64,000 bases of DNA from positions 33,853,476 through 33,917,475 of the forward strand of contig CAMTDV010000022.1 of NCBI GenBank assembly GCA_947069175.1, read 5' to 3'. The notes beneath the pieces were generated by a model. The model was not told the origin of the DNA. It ran no database searches and saw only the letters and a list, made by a program, of their open reading frames with translations. This DNA is from Scalesia atractyloides (taxonomy: Eukaryota; Streptophyta; Magnoliopsida; Asterales; Asteraceae). Below are positions 34,008-44,347 of the stretch, in pieces. A program made the translations under genes and the position numbers. Position 1 is the stretch's first letter. Every line of letters starts with the position of its first letter.

Positions 34008-34463
34008 TGTTGGTGCATATTTGTGACAATAGCTTAGATTTGGTCTTTGGATATCTTGTAATTAGTAAAACGAAAAATGGTTAGTGGGTTTAGTATTGTA
34101 CTAGTGGATTAGAAATAATTAGGCTAAACCAGACACATTATAGTGAATGGTAGGCGAATTGGCCTACATCCAATAGCAGCCCATGTGGTAAAACCCTAGC
34201 CCAGTGCAAACCTGTCTCTATATAAAGAGAGCTTTGCATTAGGGTTAAGGTTGTTCAGTGGATTAGCTAATTACTTCATAGAGAGTTAAGAGAGAGTCTT
34301 GAATTGATTGTAAACATTTGTGTTGGATAATAATAGAAGACTCGTTGAAAGTGATTGTGTTCGTGTTCTTGTTCGGTTTTCTGTGAAATCTGATCTAGGG
34401 GATTCCACACTCTAGGTTGGATATACGATTATGTGAAGATCCACACGGATTAGGGGACCTACA
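34008..34463 (+). repeat. Copia-3 5' LTR (456 bp)
   Basis: TGTTGGTGC...CCTACA with a clear TATA box TATATAAA at 34219-34226. Very close to the 3' LTR, with roughly 20 differences by eye. Confidence 0.9.
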
Positions 34464-34465
34464 AT

Positions 34466-34477
34466 TGGTATCAGAGC
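34466..34477 (+). promoter_or_regulatory. Primer-binding site of Copia-3
   Basis: TGGTATCAGAGC, perfect complement of the tRNA-iMet 3' end, two bases after the LTR. Confidence 0.9.
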
Positions 34478-34569
34478 CTTCGGCTCTTGTTTTGCTTGGT
34501 TTGGAATCGTTACAGCAGAAAAAGTTAAAGTTTTGGACGTTTTTGGAGGCTGGTTGAAGTTTTGACGCT

Positions 34570-34965
34570 TGTTCTAGGGCTTCTATCGGTATTTCAGATA
34601 AACAGCAAGCATCTCGGATAGAGGAAGTGTATCTCGGATCATTTGAGAAGCATCTCATATCAGAAAACTTGCATTTCGGATCATTAGAGTTGTATTTTAG
34701 ATCATCACATAAGCATCTCGGATCAGAATAGTTGCATCTCGGATCAGAACAATGCATCCCGGATCATAAGTATTCATCAGGATTGCATCTCGGATTGCAT
34801 CTCAGATCAGAAAGTGCATCTTGGATCATCTCGGACTTGCATCTCTTATAGCATCTCGAAGACTATCTCGAATCATCATCTCGGATTAGCATCTGGGATA
34901 CCATCTCGAATCACTATCTCGGATCACTGTTCCGAATTCCCCTCTCGGATTGTTTATCCGAGTTA
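34570..34965 (+). repeat. Copia-3 leader array of GCATCTCGGATCA-type repeats
   Basis: More than 20 degenerate copies of a 10-14 base phrase (GCATCTCGGATCA, TATCTCGGATCA, CATCTCGAATCA and others) fill almost 400 bases of the untranslated leader, in direct orientation at irregular 12-30 base spacing. Minus-strand frames over it (34395-34757, Asp/Cys/Ser repeats) are by-products. Confidence 0.85.
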
Positions 34966-35249
34966 CTGTTTTGAATTCGGTATTGTTCCGAGTTGTACCC
35001 ACAAAGGTGGAAAGTTAACCAGCTGATGTTACCGGAGTTAAACGTTTTCATACACGACAATCTTGACAAACCGGTTGCACGGTTAGACTCGTGTGATTTT
35101 TAGGAAACAAACACGAAAATTCCTAAAATCACTATCGGACATTATACATCATCGGATTCATATCGTCGAGACGAGTCTAACGGTATAATTTGGTGATCAC
35201 TCATTTTGGACAAAGTTTTAAACGTTTTTAACGAGCCGGTTCGGTAAAA

Positions 35250-37505
35250 ATGTCAAATATGTCTAACTTAAATGAATTGTTGAGAATGGAGCACGAGACA
35301 GACACGACTAACAAACCTCCAAAGATGTTGAAGGTAGAGAATTACCTTACATGGAAGGATAGGTTTCAGTCATTCATTGAATATCAGGACACATGGATGT
35401 GGATCTGTATTCAAGATGGGTACGTTAACCCAACTCATGACTTTTAAGGCAGACAACGTGTCACTGCCTTTGTGAACATGTCAGAGGCTGAAAAGAGAAT
35501 GTATTAGTCTGAAAAGAAGGCCTTAGCTGCTATAAAGATGTCGTTACCAGATGGCATCAAACATACATTCAAGCGATACCACTTCGAAGGAGATGTGGGA
35601 TGCTCTAGAGAAGAGGTATGAGGGCAATCCTGATGATGAGTCCCTTGAAGATATTATCACGAGATACTATCATCTAATGTCAGAAATGGACAATTTTGAC
35701 ATAGAGGGATACACGAATGTGGAGATAAATGATAAGTTGCTAGATGCTTTACCGGCCAAATGGGATATTTATACTCTAATGATAAAGGGTTAAGCTGATT
35801 ATGAAGATAAAGACTTGGAAGAAGTTGTTGGGAAACTGAGAGCTTATGAGCTCAACATGAAGAAGAAGGAAACTGGATATGATTAGGTTAAAGATCCGAG
35901 AATTTATAAAGGGCTTACATCTTCATCTTCCAACAATGCTTCGAGTGATACTGCAACTGCATTTCTCTCGTGTGAAAATGAGCAGGTTGTGATAAATGCT
36001 GATGGTGAAGTACGTTTTGTAGTTGCTTCAGGAGGATCCTCAGGGGCAAAGAGACTTCAAGCTAGCAATAGTGACAACAGTACAAGATCTATGGCTTTGA
36101 GTGTCAAGGCTGCTGAAGCTCATCTAGCATTGCTTGCTTCATTCGTTGCTTCCTATGAGAACTACATTCAGGGAAGAAAATCTGATCCTGCTACATTTGA
36201 TGAAGATTATGATCAGATTGACCCTGATGACCTAGAAGAGATGGATTTATAATGGAAGATGGCCATGATCTCTAGAAGAGTGAAGAGATTCATGAATAGG
36301 ACAGGAAGGAAGTTCGTTAGAAAGAATGTGGATTTTGACAAGTCTAAAGTAAAATGTTACAATTGTCAAAATTACGAACATTTTGCTAGAGAGTGTCAAA
36401 GACCTTAGTCTAAATCTCGTTCTAGCTCATCTTTTCAAGATTTTCTTGGTCATGGTTCAAGCTAACAGGAAACCGTCAACTAACACTGGATCAAAGGCCC
36501 TGATCTCTACTTCTAGAGAGGGTTCTTATGATTGGAGTGTTCATCTGGAGGGAGATGACAATGCCACACAGGCATTCATAGCTGAGATAGCTCCAGTTGA
36601 TAATGAAGAAGAGAAAGCTGATGCTGAGGTAGAGCGAGAGACGGTAGCTGAAAAAGATGATGTACAACAGAATGTTGCAGATAAGAAGATGGCTGCTGAT
36701 TTTGCTACTTTCATGGCCGATTTAAGCAAATCAACAACAGAGGTACATTCTAACTCTGGTAGTTCTGTTTGTTTAAAGTGTGGTGAACTGCAAAGTGAAC
36801 TTGAAACGTTAATAAAACAAAACCAAAGTCTGGTAAATGAGCTCTCAAGCGTAAAAGAATCAAACTTTTTTCGTAAAAATAAATGAGTCATTAAATTTGA
36901 AGAAAATTAAGGGTTATGAAGAAGAAATCAATATTTTAACCTATAAGCTAAATGAAAAACTTCAAATTATTAACTTAGCTCATGATACGATGAGTAAGAA
37001 AACAAAATAGATTTCTGAAAAATGCAAAGAGTTGTCGGAAGCACGACCTAAAATTTGTGAACTTGAAAAGAAATTGAATCAATTCAGAGATTCATCTTTT
37101 GTTTTGAAACACATGATTAATGGCGTGAAGAAAAGTAATGACAAGACATGTGTGGGCTTCAAAGGTTTCAATGAAGTTCCACCACCTCTTGGTCATGACT
37201 ATTCTTTCTTGCCAGACGAAGAAGAGCTAACAGACTTTGTGTCAACTACACCTGTAGTTCCACATCAGGAAATGTTGATTTGTTTGAGAATGCCAAGAAG
37301 GATAATAACAGAGAAGCGGTTTTGAAAACAAAGAATACACACCCTAAGAATCAAAAGAAAATTTTTGTTAAAAAATGATTTTGACAAAGGGAGTGATATG
37401 AAAGAAGAGACCAATGTTATTCAAAAGAGTCAAATGTGCAGTTTGCTAAAAATAAAAAGAAAGAAAAATCAGAAATTGAGCAAACTAAACAAGATCCTTC
37501 AAAGG

Positions 37506-37543
<38 letters not shown>

Positions 37544-38205
37544 CCGTCATCTGATGAATCTAAACCAGAGACTTCAATTAAGAAGTCTTCGGCTAGAAGA
37601 TCATGCTTCAAATGTCACAACAAGGGACATGTAGCTAGCTGCTGTCCTAATAAAAAGAATGAAGCACATGTGACTGAGAGACAGGGAGAAAAATCACCAG
37701 CAAAAATTGGTGATGGTGCGAAGAAGGTTACTAACTCACCAAAGGTATCTGCTACCAAGCAACAGAGTGTTGCTGTTGGTGTAGATAAGGCTGGAAAAGG
37801 AACTCACCAAGTTCCTCGTTTTCAATAAATCAACAAAGATTTCAGCCTGAATCTACATGAGGCAGATATGAAAGATCTAGAAGTAATAACTTTAATGGTC
37901 AATCAAGTAATTTCAGAAGTCAAGGTCAATATCAAACTCGATACCAAATTGTTGGTATGGCTTTAGAAATTATTATCATCAAAATTCATGGAACCAAGGC
38001 CAAAATTTCCAAAGGTCACAAAGTCCAAACATGTTTAGGAAACCTCAGGACCAGAGTCCGAGTAGAAATCAAAAACCATTTCCATCAATAGGTCTGAGAT
38101 CCAAGACTCCTGTTAGGAGTGATGGATATTGGATGAATGTTCCTTTTGTTGATGAATCTGGAAGACCCAAGACCATTAAGGCTTGGGTCCTCCGATCTAA
38201 CTAAT
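35250..38205 (+). pseudogene. Copia-3 gag
   Basis: Start at 35250 (MSNMSNLNELLRM), then PPKMLKVENYLTWKDRF, TSKEMWDALEKRYEG, DALPAKWDIYTLM and VKAAEAHLALLASFVASYENY. The first knuckle CYNCQNYEHFAREC (about 36355-36396) has the usual Gly before His replaced by Glu. A coiled-coil region (36760-37090), a Ser-rich stretch from a TCA microsatellite, and a second knuckle CFKCHNKGHVASCC (37604-37645) follow. At least eight stops or shifts are visible. The plan matches Copia-1 and Copia-2 gag but the sequence is distinct, so this is a different family. Confidence 0.85.
37505..37548 (+). repeat. (TCA)n microsatellite inside Copia-3 gag
   Basis: Twelve to thirteen CAT/TCA triplets in a row; in the gag frame they give poly-Ser (residues following DPSKAS), in another frame poly-His. 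Confidence 0.9.
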
Positions 38206-38900
38206 TTTTTGTTGGGTTGTGTTGGAGCTGCTAAGGAGGAGTATCAACTTGTGGTATGTTGATAGTGGCTGCTCCAGGCACATGACAGGGGATGCGAGGT
38301 TGTTGACTGAGTTTGAAAACAAAGATGGAGGTTATGTGAATTTTTGTAGGTACTAAAGGAGGGCACATTACAGGTCGAGGAAAAGTGACCAACGGGAAGA
38401 TCACATTGGACACAGTGAAATATGTCGAGCAGCTGAAGCATAATCTGATGAGCGTGTCTCAAGTCTGCGACAAGGGTCACTCGGTCCACTTTACTAATTT
38501 TAAAGCTTTGGTGTTGAAACCTAGTTTGGTGATACCGGATGATTGGATAGTGATGAGAGTGCCAAGGAGAAACGACACTTATGTCATGGACATGGGCGCT
38601 AAGGATTCTTCCACAGTAGTGGCATGTTTACTGTCAAAAGCATCTAAGGCTGAGTCAATTCCTTGGCACAGATGCATGGTCCACATCCACTACCCAAAAA
38701 TGAATTATATTATTAAAAACGGTTTAGTGGAAGGGGTGCCAGTGCAGAGGTTTCATGTGGAAGATAAATGTCTTCCATGTCAAAAGGGAAAACAACATAA
38801 GAAACCTCACAAGTCTAAAACAGTAAATTCCATAGATGCCCCTTATGAATTACTTCATATGGATCTATTCGGTTCGGTGAACGTAAGGAGCATAGGTGGA
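38206..38900 (+). pseudogene. Copia-3 protease and GAG-pre-integrase
   Basis: WYVDSGCSRHMTG at 38252-38290 is the protease active site with DSG intact. A frameshift near 38345 leads to the 174-codon frame from 38385: HNLMSVSQVCDKGHSVHF, SIPWHRCMVHIHYPKMNY, and CLPCQKGKQHKK, the His and Cys pairs of the integrase zinc domain, then LLHMDLFGSV with the first catalytic Asp. It ends in TAG at 38907. Confidence 0.85.
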
Positions 38901-39960
38901 AAGTACTAGTGTTTAGTTGTCACAGATGATTACTCACGATATTCATAGGTTTTCTTTTTAGGTACAAAAGATGAGACAGCGGAGATGCTGATAGATCTTT
39001 TTACAAAATTGGAAAATGTCCATGATGCACGGATCAAGAGGATAAGGAGTGATAATGGCTTGGAGTTGAAGAATCAGATTCTGGATCTCTATTGTCTTTG
39101 CAAGGGAATTGAACATCAATATTCTGCTCCTTATACACCTCAACAGAATGGAGTCGATGAGAGGAAAAACAGGACGTTCATTGAAGCCTCAAGGACTATG
39201 CTATCTGATTTAAAGCTTCCAGCTCTTTTCTGGGGGGAAGCTGTGAACACAGCTTGTTATGTCCTAAATAAAGTTTTGACGGTTAAACGGTTTAACAAAA
39301 CATGTCATGAACTATTGTTTAACCGATAACCAAACTTAAAAGGCTTTGAACCTTTTGGATTACCTTGCACCATTGTGCGAAATAAAGATAAGAAAAAATT
39401 CAGTGAGGTAGCTGACGAGGGTTACTTTCTAGGTTATTTGCCTGGAACACCGAATAAAAGGGTTTTTAATCTAAATCTAGTAAAATTGAGGATGTGTTTA
39501 ACATGGAAATCACTAGTTATTCACCTCAACAATCAACAAGTGGTCCTGCTATATTATATGATTATGATAGTGTCTTTAAATCATTTAATATTCCTGATTT
39601 TTCCAATGCAGATGAGTCTCAAGTGATTCAAACTGTGATCAATGAAGATGAAGAGGGTGACTTCATGCCGAGATCGAGTATATCAATGACAGATGCTCCA
39701 GAAACTTCTTCCAGTGCAGCTCCACAGGACTCAAGTGATAGTGAGTCTGAACCTATTCATGGGGAGGACTTTACTAATCCATTTGATAATAAGAATATTC
39801 AGGGGGAGATTGGCTCTAATCTGGGAGATAATTTAGTTGTTGACACCACTGCTACTACACGCGCAAACAGAGATCATCCCGTTGAGAACATCATAGGTGA
39901 TGCTACTGCAGGTGTTCAGACAAGAAGAGGTGTGATCGAAGGTTCTTGTTTATTCACTTG
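38901..39960 (+). pseudogene. Copia-3 integrase core and C-terminal region
   Basis: Continues after the TAG with VVTDDYSRYS, another stop, then the 114-codon frame 38985-39329: RIRSDNGLELKNQ (second catalytic Asp) and PQQNGVDERKNRT (catalytic Glu), ALFWGEAVNTACYVLNK. Later pieces read PFGLPCTIV, FLGYLPGTPNKRVFN and an acidic linker (39494-39961). Compare 7514-8914 in Copia-1. Confidence 0.85.
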
Positions 39961-40014
39961 ATTCAGAAGGCTGAATGTTAAATGAGTGTTTGTATAGTTG
40001 CTTTATTGCCTAAG

Positions 40015-40860
40015 AGATGCCGAAGAATGTTCACATGGCTCTAAAAGATAATTGTTGGGTTGAAGCTATGCAAGAGGAACTAACTCAGTTTAAGAAGTTG
40101 AAGGTTTGGGAGCTAGTTGACTTGCCTTAAGGAGAGAAGGAAATAGGCACCAAGTGGGTGTTTAAGTGCAAGAAGGACGACCGAGGGATCCTGATAAGGA
40201 ATAAGGCTCGGTTGGTAGTGAAAGGGTTCAATCAGTAAGAGAGGATTAATTAAATGAAGTGTTTGCACCAGTACCAAGGTTGGAGGCAATTCATGTTCCT
40301 AGCTTTTGCTTCATTCAAGGGCTTCAAAGTTTACCAACTTGATGTGAAGAGTGCATTTCTTTATGGGAAAGTCCAAGAAGTGGTGTATGTCTCACAACCA
40401 GATGGGTTTACTGATCCAGATTATCCAGATCGAGTCTATCAACTTGATAAGGCATTGTATGGATTGCATCAGGCACCTAGGGCGTGGTATTTGTTAAAGA
40501 ATGATTTTGAAAGAGGTCAGATTGACAGTGCACTTTTCATTAAAAGGAAGAAGGAAGACTTTCTGCTGCTACATGTATACGTAGATGACATCATTTTGGG
40601 TCATCTGATAAGAACATGTGTCATGAATTCGAGGAGGTGATGAAGGCAAGTTTGAAATGAGTGTGATGGGTGAAGTGTCCTACTTTTTGGGTTTACAAGT
40701 TGAACATAAGAAGCATGGATGTTTATACATCAGACGAAGTATGTGTATACATTTTCTCTCATTTCAAAATGGAGGATTGCTACTTTCAACACACCTATTT
40801 GCGAAAATCACAATCTTGGTCCAGATCATAAGAGTGTGGAGGATGTTGATCCAACTCAAT
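40015..40860 (+). pseudogene. Copia-3 reverse transcriptase
   Basis: Blocks WVEAMQEELTQFKKLKVWEL, EIGTKWVFKCKKDDRG and ARLVVKGFNQ (40040-40240) are followed by a stop. The frame from 40254 then contains YQLDVKSAFLYGKV, KALYGLHQAPRAWY and the catalytic YVDD at 40578-40589. A 1-nt shift near 40640 leads to MSVMGEVSYFLGLQV. Nonsense codons at about 40128 and 40240 add to the damage. Confidence 0.85.
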
Positions 40861-41515
40861 ACAGGGCAATGATTGGTTCTCTAATGTACTTGACAGCTTC
40901 AAGACCAGAAATCATGTTCGCATTGTGTCATTGTGCCAGATATCAAGCGAATCCAAAAGAGTCACATATGAAAGCGGTGAAGCGGATTCTTCGTTACTTG
41001 AAGGGGAAACCTAAACTTGGGTTGTCGTATCCAGCTACTAGTGATTTGAAGTTTGTTGCTTTCACTGATTCGGACTTTGGAGGATGCAAATCAACAAGAA
41101 AGTCTACCACAGGTGGTTGTTAGTTCTTAGGAGGGAGGATTGTGTCATGGCAATTCAAGAAGCAGGCTTGTGTGTCTACCTCTACGTGTGAAGCTAGATA
41201 TATTTTTGCGAGTAGTTGTTGCTCTCAGGTTCTATAGATCCAACAACAGATGCACGATTACGGTTTGAATTTCACTTGTACTCCTATTATGATAGACAAT
41301 AATGCCACTATTTCAATCACCAACAATCCCGTAAAACACAGTCGCACAAAACATATTGACATTCGTCATAATTTTATATGGGATTGTGCTGAAAAGAAAT
41401 TAATTTAACTGCATCGAGTCGACACACTATATAACCTGGCAGATCTTTACACAAAAGCTTTCGACAGGGCTGGTTTTGAACAGTTAGTCGAACTCATTGG
41501 GATGAGGAACCTGAA
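40861..41515 (+). pseudogene. Copia-3 RNase H
   Basis: YRAMIGSLMYLTASRPEIMF, then FTDSDFGGCKSTRKSTTGG with the first catalytic Asp, a TAG at about 41120, and CEARYIFAS, IDNNATISITNNP and LADLYTKAFDRAGF at the end. Same order as at 6080-6766. Confidence 0.85.
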
Positions 41516-42671
41516 TAACCAGTTTTCCATAAAATTTTTGTAAATAATTAACCGTTTTTCAAAAATCAAAACATAAGAAAAAAGATATAGAAAATACAAA
41601 ATGAGTTTTCACTATGTGAAAAAGAAGAAATGATAGTATATTAGCAACTTACACTATCACACTAAAATTAAAATTTCTTAAGTGTGGTAGCAGCTTCATC
41701 ATATGATGTACAGTAGGCAAAAGGCATGAAATAATCAACTTACCTTGGTGTATAAACATAATAAACTATGTATGAGTGGGTAACATGTAAGTGGCGTATA
41801 GCTTTATAACCTTAAATCTTGCGTTGATAGATTGCTAAAATCCAAGGTTTTAGGTCTTTATATCGTTATTTCATCTGGGGTATCAAGGTTGTACTTCTGC
41901 TGCATCCAGATATATGCTGACCTAGGCATAACCAGGATATCTTAAAAGAGCTCAAATGCCAAATCTCAGAAATTGAAGAAGCTCTCCTAGATAGTCATTC
42001 AAATATGCAAATTGCATCAGTCGTACCAAAATTTGATATTTGCCCTAACCCTCGTTGGATATTGTGTCTTTGTTGTACGGAAGTACTGACCTGATCACCA
42101 ATTATCTAACGTTTCAAATCAACAAGGATGAATTTCGGTGTACTCACCTACTATGAGGAATCTTTGTGCATACCTTGATCGTAGGGGTATGTCTAAAGTG
42201 GGACACACTAGTATATCAGTATAACATACCTTAGCATATCACTAGGTAATGGTACTTGAAATGTTCATGTATTTTGTTTAGGTGGATAAACAATACTGGT
42301 AATCGTCTTGAACTGCTTCTCATGAACATTATATATAGAATTATCTATAGTGTGAAAACAGTTTGATATTGCTGATATGATCTTCTTAACGGTGATTCTC
42401 ACAAAAATAGGGTGTTTATTATTTTGTTATTTATTTGCTTTCAGAAAATATAAAATCCAAAAAAAACATTTTTCTTGTAAATTCTTAATGTACGGAAAAT
42501 GGTTGTTCATTGAGGAGTTGTTACCGATAGGGGGAGATGGTGTGAGAAATGAGTTCAAAATTTTAAAATCGTGCAGGTTCAGTATGCTTAAAATTTTAAG
42601 TGTGTTGTTTCAGTTGAGAAGTGCTTAATCTGTGATACAGTTTTACTATCTCTTGAATAATAATAATAATA

Positions 42672-42702
<31 letters not shown>

Positions 42703-43065
42703 TTGTTAACTTATGTTGAAAAATTCTTATGGTTTCTCGAGATGCTTGTTTTATATTATACAAATTGTAGTAGTATGTTGCTGTGAAGTTTGGTGAAGAG
42801 AAGTTTGATTGGATGCATGGTAGAACCTCCTTTCTACATTGCAGACAAAGTTGAAGAGTTTTGAAAATTGCTATGCAAGTGCTAAACTGGAGTTTACTCA
42901 AACGCAAACGATTTAGAAGATTTGGTGATTGGATGCATCAACTTAGTGGGAGTCTGTTGCTGACAGAACCTATTAAAGCTGAAGCTATCCGAAGACAAAC
43001 AATTTTCAAAGACGTTGAAGATTGCAAGATGACTGAAGACAAAATTGTTTAATGAAGCTATTATC
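41516..43065 (+). other. Copia-3 3' noncoding region
   Basis: Carries diverged versions of the 3' core seen in Copia-1, 2 and 4 (GTACCAAAATTTG at 42024-42036; TCATCTGGGGTATCAAGGTTG near 41872). An (AAT)n microsatellite lies at 42655-42702, and an internal polypurine tract TAGGGGGAGATGG near 42527. No coding frame supported. Confidence 0.7.
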
Positions 43066-43076
43066 AAGGGGGAGTT
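43066..43076 (+). promoter_or_regulatory. Polypurine tract of Copia-3
   Basis: AAGGGGGAGTT directly before the 3' LTR; primes plus-strand DNA synthesis. Confidence 0.9.
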
Positions 43077-43535
43077 TGTTGGTGCATATTTGTGACAACA
43101 GCATAGATTTGGTCTTTGGATATCTTGTAATTAGTAAAACGATAAATGGTTAGTGGGTTTAGTATTGTAGTAGTTGATTAGAAGTAACTGGGCTAAACCA
43201 GACACATTATAGTGAATGGTAGGTGAATTTGGCCTAGACCCAATGGCAGCCCATGTGGTGAAACCCTAGCCTAGTTGCAAACCTGTCTCTATATAAAGAG
43301 AGCTTTGCATTAGGATTAAGGTTGCTTAGTGGATTAGCTAATTACTTCATAGATAGTTAAGAGAGAGTCTTGAATTGATTGTAAACACTTGTGTTCGATA
43401 ATCAATAGAAGACTGGTTGAAAGTGATTGTGTTTGTGTTCTTGTTCGGTTTTCTGTGAAATCTGATCTAGGGGATTCCGCACTCTAGGTTGGATAGACGA
43501 TTCTGTGAAGATCCATACAGATTAGGGGACCTACA
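43077..43535 (+). repeat. Copia-3 3' LTR (459 bp)
   Basis: TGTTGGTGC...CCTACA; TATA box TATATAAA at 43290-43297. Confidence 0.9.
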
Positions 43536-43699
43536 ATGTACTATCATTTTCTCTTTTTACACGAAAAACTCTTTTTTTTCTTTTTCATGTTTTTGTACAT
43601 TTTCAAATTTTTATATGTTTTTGTATTTTCCACAACATTTCTCCCCCTAAAATCAAAAACATATTTTTGGATTTTTGGTTTTTAATGAAAGAACTAAAT
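43536..43699 (-). other. Copia-4 3' noncoding region (right of Copia-3)
   Basis: Resembles the region just after Copia-1 RNase H (compare 5930-6060), including TTTTAGGGGGAGAAATG on the minus strand near 43650, an internal polypurine tract. The left continuation is at 34007. Confidence 0.65.
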
Positions 43700-44347
43700 A
43701 CTAAAAAAATTGACAAACTGATGAGGATCGCTTCAACTCGTCATCCGCCTCAGATTCAACCTCCTATAAAATCCCTCCTGATGTCAGATTTTTCAACCCA
43801 TTAAGTTTCAAAAGATATCTGAATGTAGCTCTATCAAAAGCTTTGGTTTAAAAATCTACCTTTTGTACATTAGTGTGGGCTTTTTAATTATGTTAATAGA
43901 AGCCTCATTATCTACATATATGAGCGTATAGAGAAACTGCAATCCATAGTCTCTCATCTGTTGTTGTATCCACAAGATCTGGGAACCACAACTGGAAGCT
44001 GAAACGTATTCTACTTCGCAAGTAGAGAGAGCGACCGTGATTTGCTTCTTGCATATACTAATCGTGTGCCACAGAACTGGAAAACATCAGTTGTGGATTT
44101 AGCATTTAAACAGCAACATCCGAAATCAGAATCTGAATCTCCAGCGAGGTTGAAATCGTCATTCTGTGGATAACACAAGCCGGTGCTTGGGAAACCCTTC
44201 AAATATCAAAGAATCCGCTTGACGATCAACATGTGAGACACTCGTGGACTTGATTGATATTGGGCACAAATGCATGTCGGAAACATGATATCCGGCCTTG
44301 ATGCTGTGAGATACGTTAAAGATCCAATCATTGTTGATATAAAGTAT
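43700..44347 (-). pseudogene. Copia-4 RNase H
   Basis: On the minus strand, from 44340: ARYQSSPRVSHMLIVKRIL-like connection, LCYPQNDDFNLAGDSDSDFG (first catalytic Asp) and LNAKSTTDVFQFCG. Further frames cover the Glu block, and TKAFDRATFRYLLKLNG near 43840-43790 is the C-terminus. Several shifts. It was separated from its RT (55977-57109) by Gypsy-2. Confidence 0.75.

Larger units (their letters stand above)
34008..43535 (+). mobile_element. Copia-3: complete-length, degenerate Copia element
   Basis: LTRs 34008-34463 and 43077-43535 begin TGTTGGTGCATATTTGTGACA and end GGGGACCTACA. Flanks are ACGTA (34003-34007) and ATGTA (43536-43540). PBS, gag with two zinc knuckles, protease, integrase, RT, RNase H, a long 3' region and a polypurine tract are all present in order, but stops and frameshifts occur in each gene. 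Confidence 0.9.

Noticed and set aside
34395..34757. Asp/Cys/Ser-repeat frame on the minus strand
   Set aside because: By-product of the CATCTCGGATCA repeat array in the Copia-3 leader.
37365..37634. Poly-His protein frame, and the poly-Asp frame on the opposite strand
   Set aside because: Both are shadow readings of the TCA microsatellite in gag; the gag frame gives poly-Ser.
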